Source of the DNA: Sphingomonadales bacterium BRH_c42
Lineage (GTDB): Bacteria; Pseudomonadota; Alphaproteobacteria; Sphingomonadales; Sphingomonadaceae
Direction of reading: 5' to 3'
DNA: 61,441 nt
Assembly: GCA_001516125.1 (NCBI GenBank)
Contig: LOEX01000076.1
Location: 1-61,441 of the forward strand
Position numbers and translations under genes: made by a program. The number at the start of each line of letters is the position of its first letter. Position 1 is the stretch's first letter. Below the pieces are notes generated by a model. It saw only the letters and a program-made list of their open reading frames with translations, had not been told where the DNA came from and did not search any database. Shown piece after piece: positions 11,667-22,858 of this stretch.

Positions 11667-12730
11667 GTCAACTGCTTCCAGGCCTCGGCAAACCGGTCCA
11701 ACTCCTCAGCCGTGGTATTCCAACCGAGCGAGACGCGGATGGTGCGCCGGGCGGTGTCGTCGTCCACGCCCATGGCATCGAGCACACGGCTCTTCTTGAG
11801 CGTTCCTGACGAACAGGCGCTACCCGCCGAAACCGCAAAGCCCATGGCATCGAGCCGGATCAGCAACGCCTGCGCGCTCAACGATGGATGTACCAGCGCG
11901 AGGATATGCGAACACTGGGAACCCGGTGCCAGAACCTGGCCATGTTCGCAAAGCCGAGCCTTGAAGGCGAGATGATCTTCGGCGCTGGTCGCCCAGCGTT
12001 CGATCCCGCCGCATTCGAGCGCGGCGGCCATCCCCAACGCGCCGGGCAGGTTCTCGGTCCCCGCACGGTAACCGCGCTCGTGCCCGCCGCACGGCTCGAT
12101 CATCGCGAAATCGCGCACCAGCAGCGCGCCGATGCCGATTGGCCCGCCGAACTTGTGCGCAGCGAGCACGACCATGTCGGCTTCGGGCAGCGGGGCCTTG
12201 CCCGCCGATTGCGAACAGTCGGACAGCAGCCAGCCCCCTGCCTCGCGCACGCGCCCGGCAACGGCGCTCTCCGCATTAGGCAGGAGGAAGGTTCCCGTTT
12301 CCGAGTTGAGATGCTGGACGGCAACGAGCGGCTTGCCCGCGCCCGCCATCAACCCATCGAGCGCGGCAAGGTCAGGCTCGCCGCCAACGATTGGCAATAC
12401 ATCCGCATTGGGCGCGGCGCACAGTACCGCGTCGTGCTCGACCGCGCTGGTCACCCGGCGATCCGCTTTCGCCCTGCCTAGTCCGATGGCCAACGCCTCG
12501 CTCGCGCCGCTGGTGAAGATCAGTTCGCCGTTCCAGCCGACTGCCGCTTTGATCCGCTCCCGCGCGTCCTCCAGCGCAGCGCGAGCCTTGCGCCCTTCGG
12601 CATGTGGGCTCGAAGGATTGGCCCAGATGGAAAAGCCCTGCTCCATAGCCGCCATGGCTTCTGGGCGCAGCGGCGAGGTAGCGGCATGATCGAGATAGAT
12701 GCGCGGCGGAATGGGAGGTGCCCTAAACAA
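11663..12730 (-). CDS. cysteine desulfurase (second, paralogous)
   Basis: IYLDHAATSPLRPEA; AAHKFGGPIGIGALL; SAGSACSSGTLKKSRVL. Confidence 0.9.
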   Translation of the reverse strand: MFRAPPIPPRIYLDHAATSPLRPEAMAAMEQGFSIWANPSSPHAEGRKARAALEDARERIKAAVGWNGELIFTSGASEALAIGLGRAKADRRVTSAVEHDAVLCAAPNADVLPIVGGEPDLAALDGLMAGAGKPLVAVQHLNSETGTFLLPNAESAVAGRVREAGGWLLSDCSQSAGKAPLPEADMVVLAAHKFGGPIGIGALLVRDFAMIEPCGGHERGYRAGTENLPGALGMAAALECGGIERWATSAEDHLAFKARLCEHGQVLAPGSQCSHILALVHPSLSAQALLIRLDAMGFAVSAGSACSSGTLKKSRVLDAMGVDDDTARRTIRVSLGWNTTAEELDRFAEAWKQLT

Positions 12731-12820
12731 TTGCGATTTTGCGTTGGCACACTATATAGGCCGCCACTTCACTTGCGCCACCCGCCTGCGCAATCCGCCA
12801 CTTATCAGACAGGTTTTTCG

Positions 12821-13477
12821 ATGCCCTCAGTCATCTTTCCCGGCCCCGAAGGTCGTCTTGAAGGTCGTTTCACACCACCGCCGCGCCCACGCGCCCCGGT
12901 GGCGATGATCCTGCATCCGCACCCCGAAGGCGGGGGCACGATGAACGACCGGATCGTTCAGCGGCTCTACAAGACCTTTGCCGATCGCGGCTTTGCCGTG
13001 TTGCGGTTCAACTTTCGCGGTGTCGGCCGCAGCCAGGGCAGTTTCGACAACGGCATTGGCGAGCTGTCCGATGCAGCGGCCGCGCTTGACTGGATCCAGG
13101 CGATCCACCCTGAAGCGCAGACCACATGGGTTGCCGGATACAGCTTTGGCGCATTGATCGCGATGCAGCTGCTGATGCGGCGGCCCGAGGTGCGCGGTTT
13201 CATTTCGGTCGCCCCGCCCGCCAACATGTACGATTTCGGCTTCCTTGCGCCCTGCCCGGCCAGCGGGTTGTTCGTGCAGGGTGCAGCCGACACGGTGGTA
13301 CAGCCGATCGCGGTGCAGAAGCTGGTCGATAAGCTGCGCACGCAGAAGCACATCACCATCCATCACGACGAGATTCCGCGTGCCAACCACTTCTTCGAGC
13401 ACGAAATCGAAGAGATGATGCTGTCGGTCGACAACTACCTCAACTTCCGCCTCTCGCCCGATTGCCCGATTAAATAG
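12821..13477 (+). CDS. alpha/beta hydrolase
   Basis: LHPHPEGGGTMNDRIVQRLYKTFADRGFAVLRFNFRGVGRSQG; AGYSFGALIAMQ. Confidence 0.85.
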   Translation: MPSVIFPGPEGRLEGRFTPPPRPRAPVAMILHPHPEGGGTMNDRIVQRLYKTFADRGFAVLRFNFRGVGRSQGSFDNGIGELSDAAAALDWIQAIHPEAQTTWVAGYSFGALIAMQLLMRRPEVRGFISVAPPANMYDFGFLAPCPASGLFVQGAADTVVQPIAVQKLVDKLRTQKHITIHHDEIPRANHFFEHEIEEMMLSVDNYLNFRLSPDCPIK

Positions 13478-13655
13478 GCAGCGCTCGATCGGGCCTGGAT
13501 TGCGGTCCCGATCAAGACTGAGGAACCATCGGCACCTGCGAACCCATCTGGCCGGTCGATCCCGGCTTGATCCCCGTTATGTGATGTTGTATCATTTCGC
13601 TCGAGGGTCGCTCATGGCCCATGCGGCGCCCCTCCCTGGAGAGAGGAGCATTGCA

Positions 13656-14309
13656 ATGAGCTATCTCACGCAGTCACAAACGAACCGCCCCGCCGCGATA
13701 CTCGGCGTCATCGTCGTCCACGCCGGGCTTGCAGCACTGGTGGTGGCCGGACTGACGGTTGCCGGTATCGTCCGGCCGCCAACGCCGCCAATCATCGGTG
13801 TGCAGCTTCCCCCCGCTCCGCCGCCGCCCGATCCGCAAGTCGATCAGACGAAGGAGCCTGCCGCCAGGTCAGTCGTCTATGTGCCGCCGCAGCCTGACGA
13901 TCTGACAAAGCCCAATTTCGTCGACACCGTGATCGTGCTGCCGCCGCTTGGCGGGGATGTGATCCGTCTGGACCTGCCGCCGCCCGAAGTCGGCGGGGCC
14001 GGCAACTCGTTTACCCCGGCGCAAGCCGCGCCCCGCAACGATCCAGCCCGCTGGGTCACCGATAGCGACTATCGCAGCCGCTGGATCCGCGAGGGATTGC
14101 AAGGCACCGCGAATTTCCGGCTCGAGATCGCGGCCAATGGACAGGTCAACGCCTGCAAGATCACCCGGTCGACCGGCCACGCGGCGCTCGATCTGGCGAC
14201 CTGCGAGTTGATCACCAGGCGTGCCCGCTTCACACCGGCAACCGACGGCAACGGGGCAGCAGCGAGAGGGGTCTATACCAGCTCAATCCGCTGGCAATTG
14301 CCTGACTGA
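13656..14309 (+). CDS. TonB family protein
   Basis: N-terminal TM, proline-rich PPAPPPPDPQ, C-terminal VNACKITRSTGHAALDLATCELITRRARFTPA. Confidence 0.8.
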   Translation: MSYLTQSQTNRPAAILGVIVVHAGLAALVVAGLTVAGIVRPPTPPIIGVQLPPAPPPPDPQVDQTKEPAARSVVYVPPQPDDLTKPNFVDTVIVLPPLGGDVIRLDLPPPEVGGAGNSFTPAQAAPRNDPARWVTDSDYRSRWIREGLQGTANFRLEIAANGQVNACKITRSTGHAALDLATCELITRRARFTPATDGNGAAARGVYTSSIRWQLPD

Positions 14310-14317
14310 ACGGGTTC

Positions 14318-14515
14318 TCAATCCTGCACCTTTGCGAGCGGCGCGTCGCCGCTCGCATCGGGCAGCGTCCAGATGCCGACATTGACCAGCGCCACTGCCG
14401 CGAGCACCAACATCAGCACCGCCTGCTTGCGAAAGCCTGGCCTGCGCCACAAGACAATCGCCCCCGCCACCAGCGCGATGGAGGCCAGCACAAGAATTGA
14501 AAGCACGGCGTTCAT
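14318..14515 (-). CDS. small two-TM hypothetical protein
   Basis: MNAVLSILVLASIALVAGAIVLWRRPGFRKQAVLMLVLAAVALVNVGIW. Confidence 0.6.
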   Translation of the reverse strand: MNAVLSILVLASIALVAGAIVLWRRPGFRKQAVLMLVLAAVALVNVGIWTLPDASGDAPLAKVQD

Positions 14516-14615
14516 GGGCAGCATCCTCACATCGGAGAGAGTCATAACCGATCGCGCCAATGCGGCCAACCAGGCCTGATTGACTAAGGCTTTGCGCGCG
14601 TTACACCGCTTGCGC

Positions 14616-16448
14616 ATGATACAGCACAGCTTCAGCCTCACCCGCCGCCAGACCCTGCAGGGCCTGGTCGGTGTTTCCGCCATCGCCATGCTTCCCGCGT
14701 GCAAGGGCATGACCGCGCCAACGCTTGCGCCCGACGCCCTGATCGACAAGATCGCCTACAATCTGCTCGCGCATGAGCCCGAACGCGCCACCAGCCTGGG
14801 GGTCGATACGGGGCAATATGCGGCGCTGCGGGGCAAGCTTTCGGATGTTTCATCCGCTGGCCTGGCGGCCTATGCGGCCACGCTCGAGGCCGATCTGGCG
14901 GAAGTGCGCGATTATCCCAGGGACGGCCTCACCCCCGACCAACTCACTGCGTTCGACGTGGTCGAAAGCGCATATGCCAAGGCGCTGGCAGGCTTTGCCC
15001 TGCCTTACGGCAATGTCGCGGTCGGCAGCTGGCGTAACGCGCCCTACGGCGTCATCCAGAATGTCGGCGCCTATCTCGACATGCCGCGCTTCATGGATTC
15101 GACCCAGCCATTGGCCGATGCGGCCGATCTCGATGCCTATGTAGCTCGGGTCGAGGGTCTTCCGGCGATGTTCGACGCCGAACTTGCCCGGATCGGCGAT
15201 GCGCGCGCAATGGGGCTGGTGCCGCCCGATTTCCTCCTCGACCGCGCGATCGAGCAGATGGAGCAGAGCATTGCCGATACGTCGGCGAACTATACCGCGC
15301 CGATCGATCGCAGCGATCTGGCAGGCAAGGCCGAGGCTGAAGCAAATGTGACAAAGCTGGCCAATGAAAAGCTCGTTCCCGCGCTCCAGCGCCAGCTTGA
15401 AGAGCTGAAGGCGCAGCGCGCGGTTGCCAAGGGCGATCCCGGCATGTGGGCCCAGCCACGCGGTGATGAGTGGTACGCCTGGGCGCTCGGCGCCTCGACC
15501 ACCACCAGCATGACCCCTGACGAGGTGCATCAGCGCGGGCTCGAAGAACTGGCGGCCCTGCACGCACGCATGGACCCGATCCTCAAGGAAATCGGCTACA
15601 CCACCGGCAGCGTGGGCGAGCGAATGCGCGCACTGAGCCAGGATCCGCGATACAAATTCGCCGAGGGCGATCCGGGCCGCAAGGAAATCATGGGCACGAT
15701 CCAGGATCGGATCGGCTGGATCAAGGCGCAGATGCCGCGCGCCTTCAACACGCTGGTCGATCCCAATCTGGAGGTCCGCCGCCTGCCGCTTGCGGAAGAG
15801 CCGGGCGCACCGGGCGCCTACGGCGGGGCGGGCAGCAAGGATGGCAAGATACCTGGACGCATGTGGATCAATCTGCGGACCACCGATCTGCACCGCAAAT
15901 ACGATGTCCCCGATCTGGTCTTTCACGAAACCATCCCCGGCCATGTGTGGGAGGGAGAATTCTCTAACCGCCTGCCGCTGATCCGCTCGATCCTGGCGTT
16001 CAATGCTTTCAGCGAAGGATGGGCGCTCTACGGCGAGCAATTGGCCGATGAACTGGGCGCCTATGATGAATTCAAGGTTGGGCGGCTGGGCTATCTGCAA
16101 AGCCTCGCCTTCCGCGCCTGCCGCATGGTGGTGGACACCGGCCTGCACCACAAGCGCTGGACCCGCGAACAGGGCCAGCGCTTCTTCGTCGAGCGCAATG
16201 GTTCAAAGCTTGAAGAGGTGAAGAGCGAGGTTGACCGCTATTGCAGCTGGCCGGGCCAGGCCTGCGGTTACAAGGTCGGCCACAGCGAGATCACGCGTCA
16301 ACGCGCGCGAGCACAGACCGAGCTGGGCACTGCTTATGACGTGAAGGCGTTCAATGACGCGGTGATCCTTGGCGGCAACGCGCCGATGGACGTACTCCCC
16401 AAGAACGTCGACCGGTATATCAAAGGAACGAAAGGTCGTCCGGCGTGA
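14616..16448 (+). CDS. DUF885 family protein (Tat-type signal)
   Basis: TRRQTLQGLVGVSAIAM; HETIPGHVWEGEFSNRLPLIRSI; AFSEGWALYGEQLADELG. Confidence 0.85.
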   Translation: MIQHSFSLTRRQTLQGLVGVSAIAMLPACKGMTAPTLAPDALIDKIAYNLLAHEPERATSLGVDTGQYAALRGKLSDVSSAGLAAYAATLEADLAEVRDYPRDGLTPDQLTAFDVVESAYAKALAGFALPYGNVAVGSWRNAPYGVIQNVGAYLDMPRFMDSTQPLADAADLDAYVARVEGLPAMFDAELARIGDARAMGLVPPDFLLDRAIEQMEQSIADTSANYTAPIDRSDLAGKAEAEANVTKLANEKLVPALQRQLEELKAQRAVAKGDPGMWAQPRGDEWYAWALGASTTTSMTPDEVHQRGLEELAALHARMDPILKEIGYTTGSVGERMRALSQDPRYKFAEGDPGRKEIMGTIQDRIGWIKAQMPRAFNTLVDPNLEVRRLPLAEEPGAPGAYGGAGSKDGKIPGRMWINLRTTDLHRKYDVPDLVFHETIPGHVWEGEFSNRLPLIRSILAFNAFSEGWALYGEQLADELGAYDEFKVGRLGYLQSLAFRACRMVVDTGLHHKRWTREQGQRFFVERNGSKLEEVKSEVDRYCSWPGQACGYKVGHSEITRQRARAQTELGTAYDVKAFNDAVILGGNAPMDVLPKNVDRYIKGTKGRPA

Positions 16449-16677
16449 TCCATCCGTAAATGTAATTGAGGACGTAGAGCGTCGTCAGCACGCCGGCCAG
16501 CACGGTTGCGCGCAGCACCAGGCGGCCAGGGCGGAAATTCGCCGGGGCGCTGTCGGCCTGGCCGGGAGTCTTTTCGAGTCCCAATTCCTCGTGCGTCCTG
16601 ATCCCGAAGGGCAGCAGCACGAAGGCCGACATCACCCAGAACAGCGCGTAGATTGCGATGACGGAGGTCCAGTTCAT
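16420..16677 (-). CDS. DUF1467 family protein
   Basis: MNWTSVIAIYALFWVMSAFVLLPFGIRTHEE... Confidence 0.8.
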   Translation of the reverse strand: MNWTSVIAIYALFWVMSAFVLLPFGIRTHEELGLEKTPGQADSAPANFRPGRLVLRATVLAGVLTTLYVLNYIYGWITPDDLSFL

Positions 16678-18332
16678 CAGCGTTCCTCGCCCAGCAGGAT
16701 GACCTTGACCTGGGGCCGCTTGCCCGACCATCTTTGCGCCGCGCGCCTTGCCGCCATGCGCGCGGCTTCGCGCACTGCCTCACGGTCTTGCCCGGTGCGG
16801 CCCTTGAGCGAAGCGACCGCCTTGGTCACGTCGGCGGCGGCCTCGGCGACAAATCCGGCCATGTCCTCCTCCAGCGGAAGCCCCCAGCTTTCGACCGTCA
16901 CCGCGCCCTTCGTGTCAAGAACCACGATCATCGCGCCATCGCGGGCAATTCGCCGCCGCATGGTGATCGCATCGCCACCGGCAGGTGCAATGATGTCGCC
17001 ATCGAGCAGCAACCGCCCCGCACCAATTTCCGCCAGCTTGCCCGGCTCGCCCGGCGCCAACCGCACGATATCGCCATTCTTCTGCACCACGGCCTTGGGA
17101 ATGCCCGAGGAGCGCCCGAGCCTGGCCTGTTCCTGCATGTGCCGCATTTCGCCGTGGACCGGCACCAGGATTTCGGGACGCAGCCAGCCGTAAAGCGCCT
17201 CGAGCTCAGGCCGACCGGGGTGGCCCGAAACGTGGATTTCGCTCTGCCGGTCGGTCACCATCACGATCCCGCGCGCGGCAAGCTGGTTCTGGACGAAACC
17301 GATCGCCAGTTCATTGCCCGGGATTTGCCGCGAAGAAAACAGCACCACATCGCCTGACACGAGTTCGATCGGATGGCCACCATCGGCAATCCGCGCCAGC
17401 GCCGCGCGCGGTTCGCCCTGCCCGCCGGTCGCCAGGATCAGTACTTCGCCGCGCGGAAGCGCCATCGCGGTGTCGAAATCGACGGTCTCGGGAAAATCGC
17501 CGAGATAGCCGTTGTCCTGCGCCACCTCGATGATGCGATCGAGCGAGCGCCCGGCGACGCAGACCCGTCGCCCGGTTTCGCGAGCCACATCGCCCAGGGT
17601 CTGAAGCCGCGCGACATTGGAGGCGAAGGTGGTGACGACCACGCGCCGCCCGGTGTGCCGAGCGACTTCCTCCATCAGCCCGCGATGGACCGCGCCTTCC
17701 GATCCGCTGGCCTGATGATTGAAAACGTTGGTCGAATCGCAGACCAGTGCGAGAATGCCCTCATCGCCGATCGCGGTCAGCTCTTCCTCGCTTGTGGGAA
17801 CGCCGACGATCGGCTCCTCATCGAGCTTCCAGTCGCCGGTGTGGAACACGCGGCCATAGGGCGTGTCGATCACCAGCGCATTGCCCTCGGCAATCGAATG
17901 CGCCAGCGGAATATAGGTGATCGAAAACGGCCCGAGATCAAGCCTGCCGTGGTCCTCCTCGATGATGAACAGCTCGACTGCATCGGCAAGCTCTGCCTCT
18001 TCCAACTTGCGCATCACCAGATCGGCGGTGAAAGGCGTGGCATAGAGCGGAACGCCGAGCTCACCGGCGAAATAGGGGACTGCGCCAATATGGTCCTCAT
18101 GCGCGTGAGTGAGGACGATGCCGACCAGATCCTTGGCGCGTTCCTCGATGAAGGCCAGATCGGCAAAGACCAGGTCGACTCCCGGATATTGATCGCCGGA
18201 AAAGGTCATTCCCAGATCGACCATCAACCATTTGCCTTCACAGCCATAGAGATTGACGTTCATGCCAATCTCGCCCGAACCGCCCAGGGCAAGGAACAGC
18301 AGCTCCTGCTGCGGGGTGAAATCCTTCTTCAT
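16677..18332 (-). CDS. rnj: ribonuclease J
   Basis: LALGGSGEIGMNVNLYG; VLTHAHEDHIGAVPYF; STNVFNHQASGSE; VHGEMRHMQEQA. Confidence 0.93.
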   Translation of the reverse strand: MKKDFTPQQELLFLALGGSGEIGMNVNLYGCEGKWLMVDLGMTFSGDQYPGVDLVFADLAFIEERAKDLVGIVLTHAHEDHIGAVPYFAGELGVPLYATPFTADLVMRKLEEAELADAVELFIIEEDHGRLDLGPFSITYIPLAHSIAEGNALVIDTPYGRVFHTGDWKLDEEPIVGVPTSEEELTAIGDEGILALVCDSTNVFNHQASGSEGAVHRGLMEEVARHTGRRVVVTTFASNVARLQTLGDVARETGRRVCVAGRSLDRIIEVAQDNGYLGDFPETVDFDTAMALPRGEVLILATGGQGEPRAALARIADGGHPIELVSGDVVLFSSRQIPGNELAIGFVQNQLAARGIVMVTDRQSEIHVSGHPGRPELEALYGWLRPEILVPVHGEMRHMQEQARLGRSSGIPKAVVQKNGDIVRLAPGEPGKLAEIGAGRLLLDGDIIAPAGGDAITMRRRIARDGAMIVVLDTKGAVTVESWGLPLEEDMAGFVAEAAADVTKAVASLKGRTGQDREAVREAARMAARRAAQRWSGKRPQVKVILLGEER

Positions 18333-18341
18333 TGCGTGTGT

Positions 18342-19118
18342 TTACCTTGTGGCGCGCGCTGCCAGGATCGCCAGCCCGTCTAATGTGAGATCGTGATCGA
18401 CCTCGTCGAAAATGTCTGTGTGCTGGTCGAACAGGATCGCCAGCCCACCGGTGGCAATCACCCTTGCAGGCCTGCCGATTTCTGCCTTCATCCTATGGAT
18501 GAGGCCCTCCATCAGCGCGACATAGCCCCAGAACACGCCGATCAGCATCTGGTCCTCTGTATTCCTGCCGATCACGCTCTTGCTGTGCGGTGCCTCGATG
18601 GCAATGCGCGGCAGTTTTGCCGTCTTGCCCACCAGCGCGTCGAGCGAAAGGTTGATGCCCGGCGCGATGATTCCGCCCTTGTAGGTTCCATCGGCATCGA
18701 TGGCGTCAAAAGTGGTGGCCGTCCCAAAATCGACGATGATCAGATCGCCAGGATATTTGGCATGGGCGGCGATGGCGTTGAGCGCGCGGTCCGCACCCAG
18801 CGAACGCGGCTGTTCCACGTCGATGTCGATCGCCCAATCAGCCTCCCCCTGCCCGGCGACCAGCGGGGTGACGCCGAAGTATTTCTCGCCCAGCACGGTC
18901 AGGTTGTGCAAGGCGCGCGGGACCACCGAACCGACGATGAGCTGCGTCACGTCGCTGCGCGCATAACCCTCTATCTCGAGAAGTTGCAGCAACCACACGG
19001 CATATTCGTCAGCAGTGCGGCGCGGATCGGTGGCAATCCGCCAGCGCGCACGGATTTCGAGCCCTTCGAACAGGGCAAAAACGACATTGGTGTTTCCGAC
19101 ATCGGCTGCCAGCAGCAT
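18342..19118 (-). CDS. coaX: type III pantothenate kinase
   Basis: [53 protein letters not shown]. Confidence 0.93.
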   Translation of the reverse strand: MLLAADVGNTNVVFALFEGLEIRARWRIATDPRRTADEYAVWLLQLLEIEGYARSDVTQLIVGSVVPRALHNLTVLGEKYFGVTPLVAGQGEADWAIDIDVEQPRSLGADRALNAIAAHAKYPGDLIIVDFGTATTFDAIDADGTYKGGIIAPGINLSLDALVGKTAKLPRIAIEAPHSKSVIGRNTEDQMLIGVFWGYVALMEGLIHRMKAEIGRPARVIATGGLAILFDQHTDIFDEVDHDLTLDGLAILAARATR

Positions 19119-19128
19119 AGGGCTTTCC

Positions 19129-19851
19129 TCAATCGAGCGAGACGTCGCCGGCGTGGATGGCACGGGTTTGGCCATCCGCCAAGCGGAGCAATAGGGAACC
19201 TTCGCCCGAAAGACCACCGAATGTGCCCTTGACCACGCCCGCATCGCCATCATGGACCGCCAGCGGCGTGCCCAGCGGGTGCGCGCAGTCGCACCAACGA
19301 CGAACGAGCAGATCGAGCCCGAATTCGCGCCAGCGCTGCAACTCCAGATCAAGGCAATGCGCCAGTCTTTCGGCGAAAACCTCGATCGACGGCGGCTTGG
19401 TGACCTGTGCCAGCGCAATCGTCTTGCGGTCGGGCAACTGCGGGGCGACAGCGAGATTTACGCCGATGCCGATGACGATCGACTGCGCGCTTGTCCCGCC
19501 CACCGCCTCGAGCAGGATGCCGCTGATCTTGGCGTGACCCAGCAGCACATCGTTGGGCCATTTGAGCGAAAGCTGCGCGGGATCGGGGCACCAGGTCAGC
19601 AATGCTTCGTAAACGGCCAGCCCGCTCGCCAGCGCCAGCGTGTGCGCCGGGGGATCGCTTGGCGCGGGGTGGACCACGCTTGAGCCCAGGAAGTTGCCGC
19701 TTCCATCAAACCATTCGCGGCCCTGCCGCCCGCGGCCAGCGGTCTGGCGCCGGGCGACCAGCCAATCGCCCTCGGCAATGCGGTCGCCCGCGTTCAGCCG
19801 TTCGATGAGATCGGCATTGGTCGAACCGGTTTCCTCGACGATCCGGATCAA
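19129..19851 (-). CDS. birA: biotin--[acetyl-CoA-carboxylase] ligase
   Basis: [38 protein letters not shown] start overlapping nuoN stop. Confidence 0.88.
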   Translation of the reverse strand: MIRIVEETGSTNADLIERLNAGDRIAEGDWLVARRQTAGRGRQGREWFDGSGNFLGSSVVHPAPSDPPAHTLALASGLAVYEALLTWCPDPAQLSLKWPNDVLLGHAKISGILLEAVGGTSAQSIVIGIGVNLAVAPQLPDRKTIALAQVTKPPSIEVFAERLAHCLDLELQRWREFGLDLLVRRWCDCAHPLGTPLAVHDGDAGVVKGTFGGLSGEGSLLLRLADGQTRAIHAGDVSLD

Positions 19852-21311
19852 GACGCGATCAGCAGCGCGGCAGCCGCCTTGCCAGCCAGAACATCGAGCG
19901 CAGGCGTAAGCAGATAGCCCAGCGGTGAGACGATCAGCGTGCAGATCGCCAGCACGGCCCAATGTCCGCGTCCGCCCTTGCCGGTAACCACGCCCGCCGG
20001 TTCATCGAAGAACATCACCTTGACGAACTTGATGTAATAGAATGCGCCGATCACGCTGGCTGCGATGGCGATTGCGCCGAATGCGACAAGCCCCGCCTCG
20101 ACCGTCGCCTGGAATACCACGAACTTGGCCCAGAATCCCAGCAACGGCGGAATCCCCGCCAGGCTAAACATCAGCAGCAGCAGGCACCAGGCCATGAGCG
20201 GCCGGGTGGTCGAAAGCCCGCTGATGTCGGCAAAAGTCTCGTAGAGATTGCCCTCTGTATCGCGCAGCATCAGCAGCCCAACGAAGCTACCCAGCGACAT
20301 GGCGACATAGATGAACAGATAGACCAGCATCGCCGCCGCGCCCGCCTCGTTCGCCACGACCAGCCCCAGCAGGATGAAGCCGACATTGTTGATCGAAGAG
20401 TACGCAAGCAACCGCTTGAGGTTTTCCTGCCCGATCGCGCCCAACGCGCCGATTACGATCGATAGCAGCGCGGCAGTCATGACGATCTGGCGCCAGGCAT
20501 CGGATTGGCTGCCGAACACCTCCATCGCTACGCGCGCGGTCAACGCCACGGCGGCAACCTTGGGCGCGGTGGCGAAGAACGCGGTCACCGGCGTCGGCGC
20601 GCCTTCATAGACATCGGGCGTCCACATGTGGAACGGCGCCGCCGAAATCTTGAAGGCAAGGCCAGCAAGGACAAACACGATGCCGAACAGCTGGCCGGTC
20701 GAAAGATCGCCTGCCATTGCGGCGCCGACCCCGATGAAGGTCGTGCTGCCCGTAAATCCATAAAGCAGGCTGATACCGTAAAGCAGGATGCCACTCGCCA
20801 GAGCGCCCAGCACGAAATACTTGAGGCCTGCCTCGGCCGATTTCTGGTCGCTGCGCAGGAATGCGGCGAGCACATAGGACGACAGGCTCGACATCTCGAG
20901 CCCGATGTAGAGCGTGATAAAGTCCACTGCGGAGACCATCATGCTCATGCCGACCGCATTGAACAGTATGAGCACCGGATATTCGCCGCGATAGCCGCCC
21001 CGCTCCTCGAAATAGCGCGGTGCGATGACTAGGCAGGCTGCACTCGCCAGGAAGACCAATATCTTGGCGAAACTGCCGAAGGCGTCCATGCGGTAGAGCC
21101 CGCCAAAGGCATCGCCGCCCAGTTCATACGATGGGTTGGTCAGCAGGTCGTAACTGAAGATCGCGCCGCCGATCAGCGCCGCACAGGCCAGCGCCGTGAC
21201 GAGCCGCGCCGACCTGTCGCCGCTCCATGCCGCGAGCATGAGCAGCACCAGCCCGGCCAGCGACAGCAAAATCTCTGCCCCGGTGAAATAGAAGGAGGAA
21301 AAGTTGGCCAT
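19848..21311 (-). CDS. nuoN: NADH-quinone oxidoreductase subunit N
   Basis: [25 protein letters not shown]...; antiporter-like subunit, terminal gene of nuo operon. Confidence 0.95.
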   Translation of the reverse strand: MANFSSFYFTGAEILLSLAGLVLLMLAAWSGDRSARLVTALACAALIGGAIFSYDLLTNPSYELGGDAFGGLYRMDAFGSFAKILVFLASAACLVIAPRYFEERGGYRGEYPVLILFNAVGMSMMVSAVDFITLYIGLEMSSLSSYVLAAFLRSDQKSAEAGLKYFVLGALASGILLYGISLLYGFTGSTTFIGVGAAMAGDLSTGQLFGIVFVLAGLAFKISAAPFHMWTPDVYEGAPTPVTAFFATAPKVAAVALTARVAMEVFGSQSDAWRQIVMTAALLSIVIGALGAIGQENLKRLLAYSSINNVGFILLGLVVANEAGAAAMLVYLFIYVAMSLGSFVGLLMLRDTEGNLYETFADISGLSTTRPLMAWCLLLLMFSLAGIPPLLGFWAKFVVFQATVEAGLVAFGAIAIAASVIGAFYYIKFVKVMFFDEPAGVVTGKGGRGHWAVLAICTLIVSPLGYLLTPALDVLAGKAAAALLIAS

Positions 21312-22858
21312 CAGTGCGATTCCCCTTCGCCATGCGACGCGGCGAGCTGATTGGCCGCAGCGGTGCGCGGCTCTCCTACCTCGAGCAGGCTGTCACCCAT
21401 CGGTGCGGCGCGGGCCAGGCGCGCATCAAGCGCGGCAATGTCGGCGCGCATCGGTGCCATGAAGCTTTCCGGATAAACGCCCATCCACAGCACTGCCGCC
21501 GCAATCGGTCCCAGCATCAGCCATTCGCGCAGGGACAGGTCCGGCATGGCGGCGGCATCGGCGTTTTTCTGGACGCCAAAGGCAACGCGGCGATAGAGAT
21601 AGAGCATATAGGCTGCACCCAGGATAATCCCCGTGGCGCAGAGCAGCGTTACCAGCGTCGAAACCTGATACGCGCCCACCAGCGAGAGGAACTCGCCGAC
21701 AAAGCCGCTCGTTCCCGGCAGCCCGACGCTGGCCATGGTGAAGAGCATGAACAGCAGCGCATATTGCGGCATGTTGATCGACAGCCCGCCATAGCGATCG
21801 ATCTCGCGCGTATGCAGCCGGTCATAGATCACGCCCACGCACAGGAACAGAGCGGCCGATACCAGCCCGTGGCTGAGCATCACCACCATCGCCCCTTCGA
21901 GCCCCTGCACGTTGAACGCGAAAAGGCCGACCGTGACGATGCCCATGTGCGCGACCGAGGAATAGGCGATCAGTTTCTTCATGTCGTGCTGAACCAGCGC
22001 GACCAGCGAGGTATAGACCACCGCCACCATCGACAGCGCGAAGATCAGCCAGGCGAACTGCGCGCTGGCTTCGGGGAACATCGGCAGGCTGAAGCGGATG
22101 AAGCCGTATCCGCCCATCTTGAGCAGTACGCCCGCCAGGATCACCGACCCGGCGGTGGGTGCCTGCACATGCGCATCGGGCAGCCAGGTGTGTACCGGCC
22201 ACATCGGCATCTTCACCGCAAAGCTGGCAAAGAATGCCAGCCACAGCCAGCTTTGCGCGCCGGCCGGGAAATCGTGCTGCATCAGCGTGGGAATATCGGT
22301 CGTGCCAGCCTCGGCCACCATCCAGAACATCGCGATCAGCATCAGCACCGAACCGAGCAGCGTGTAGAGGAAGAACTTGTAACTCGCATAAATGCGGTCC
22401 GCCCCGCCCCACACGCCGATGATGAGGTACATCGGGATCAGGCCTGCCTCGAAGAAGATGTAGAACAGGAACAGGTCCTGCGCCGCGAACACGCCGATCA
22501 TCAGCGCTTCCATGATGAGGAAGGCTGCCATGTATTCGCCGACACGCCGGGTGATCGATTGCCAGCTGGCCAGAATGCAGATCGGCATCAGAAACACCGT
22601 CAGCATGATCAGCATCAGCGCGATGCCATCGATCCCCAGCGCATAGCTGAACCCGGCGAACAGATCGGCCTGTTCGGTGAACTGCCACTGCGCTCCGCCG
22701 ATGTCGTAACCCGCCCACAGCATAATGCCGAGCGCCAGATCGGCGAGCGTCGCGGCCAGCGCAATCCAGCGCGCCTGCCGGGCATCGGCGAGGAAGCAGG
22801 CGAATCCGGCTGCGAACGGGATCAACAGCATGATCGAAAGCATGGGGAACCCGCCCAT
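21311..22858 (-). CDS. nuoM: NADH-quinone oxidoreductase subunit M
   Basis: [10 protein letters not shown]...; [30 protein letters not shown]. Confidence 0.95.
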   Translation of the reverse strand: MGGFPMLSIMLLIPFAAGFACFLADARQARWIALAATLADLALGIMLWAGYDIGGAQWQFTEQADLFAGFSYALGIDGIALMLIMLTVFLMPICILASWQSITRRVGEYMAAFLIMEALMIGVFAAQDLFLFYIFFEAGLIPMYLIIGVWGGADRIYASYKFFLYTLLGSVLMLIAMFWMVAEAGTTDIPTLMQHDFPAGAQSWLWLAFFASFAVKMPMWPVHTWLPDAHVQAPTAGSVILAGVLLKMGGYGFIRFSLPMFPEASAQFAWLIFALSMVAVVYTSLVALVQHDMKKLIAYSSVAHMGIVTVGLFAFNVQGLEGAMVVMLSHGLVSAALFLCVGVIYDRLHTREIDRYGGLSINMPQYALLFMLFTMASVGLPGTSGFVGEFLSLVGAYQVSTLVTLLCATGIILGAAYMLYLYRRVAFGVQKNADAAAMPDLSLREWLMLGPIAAAVLWMGVYPESFMAPMRADIAALDARLARAAPMGDSLLEVGEPRTAAANQLAASHGEGESH

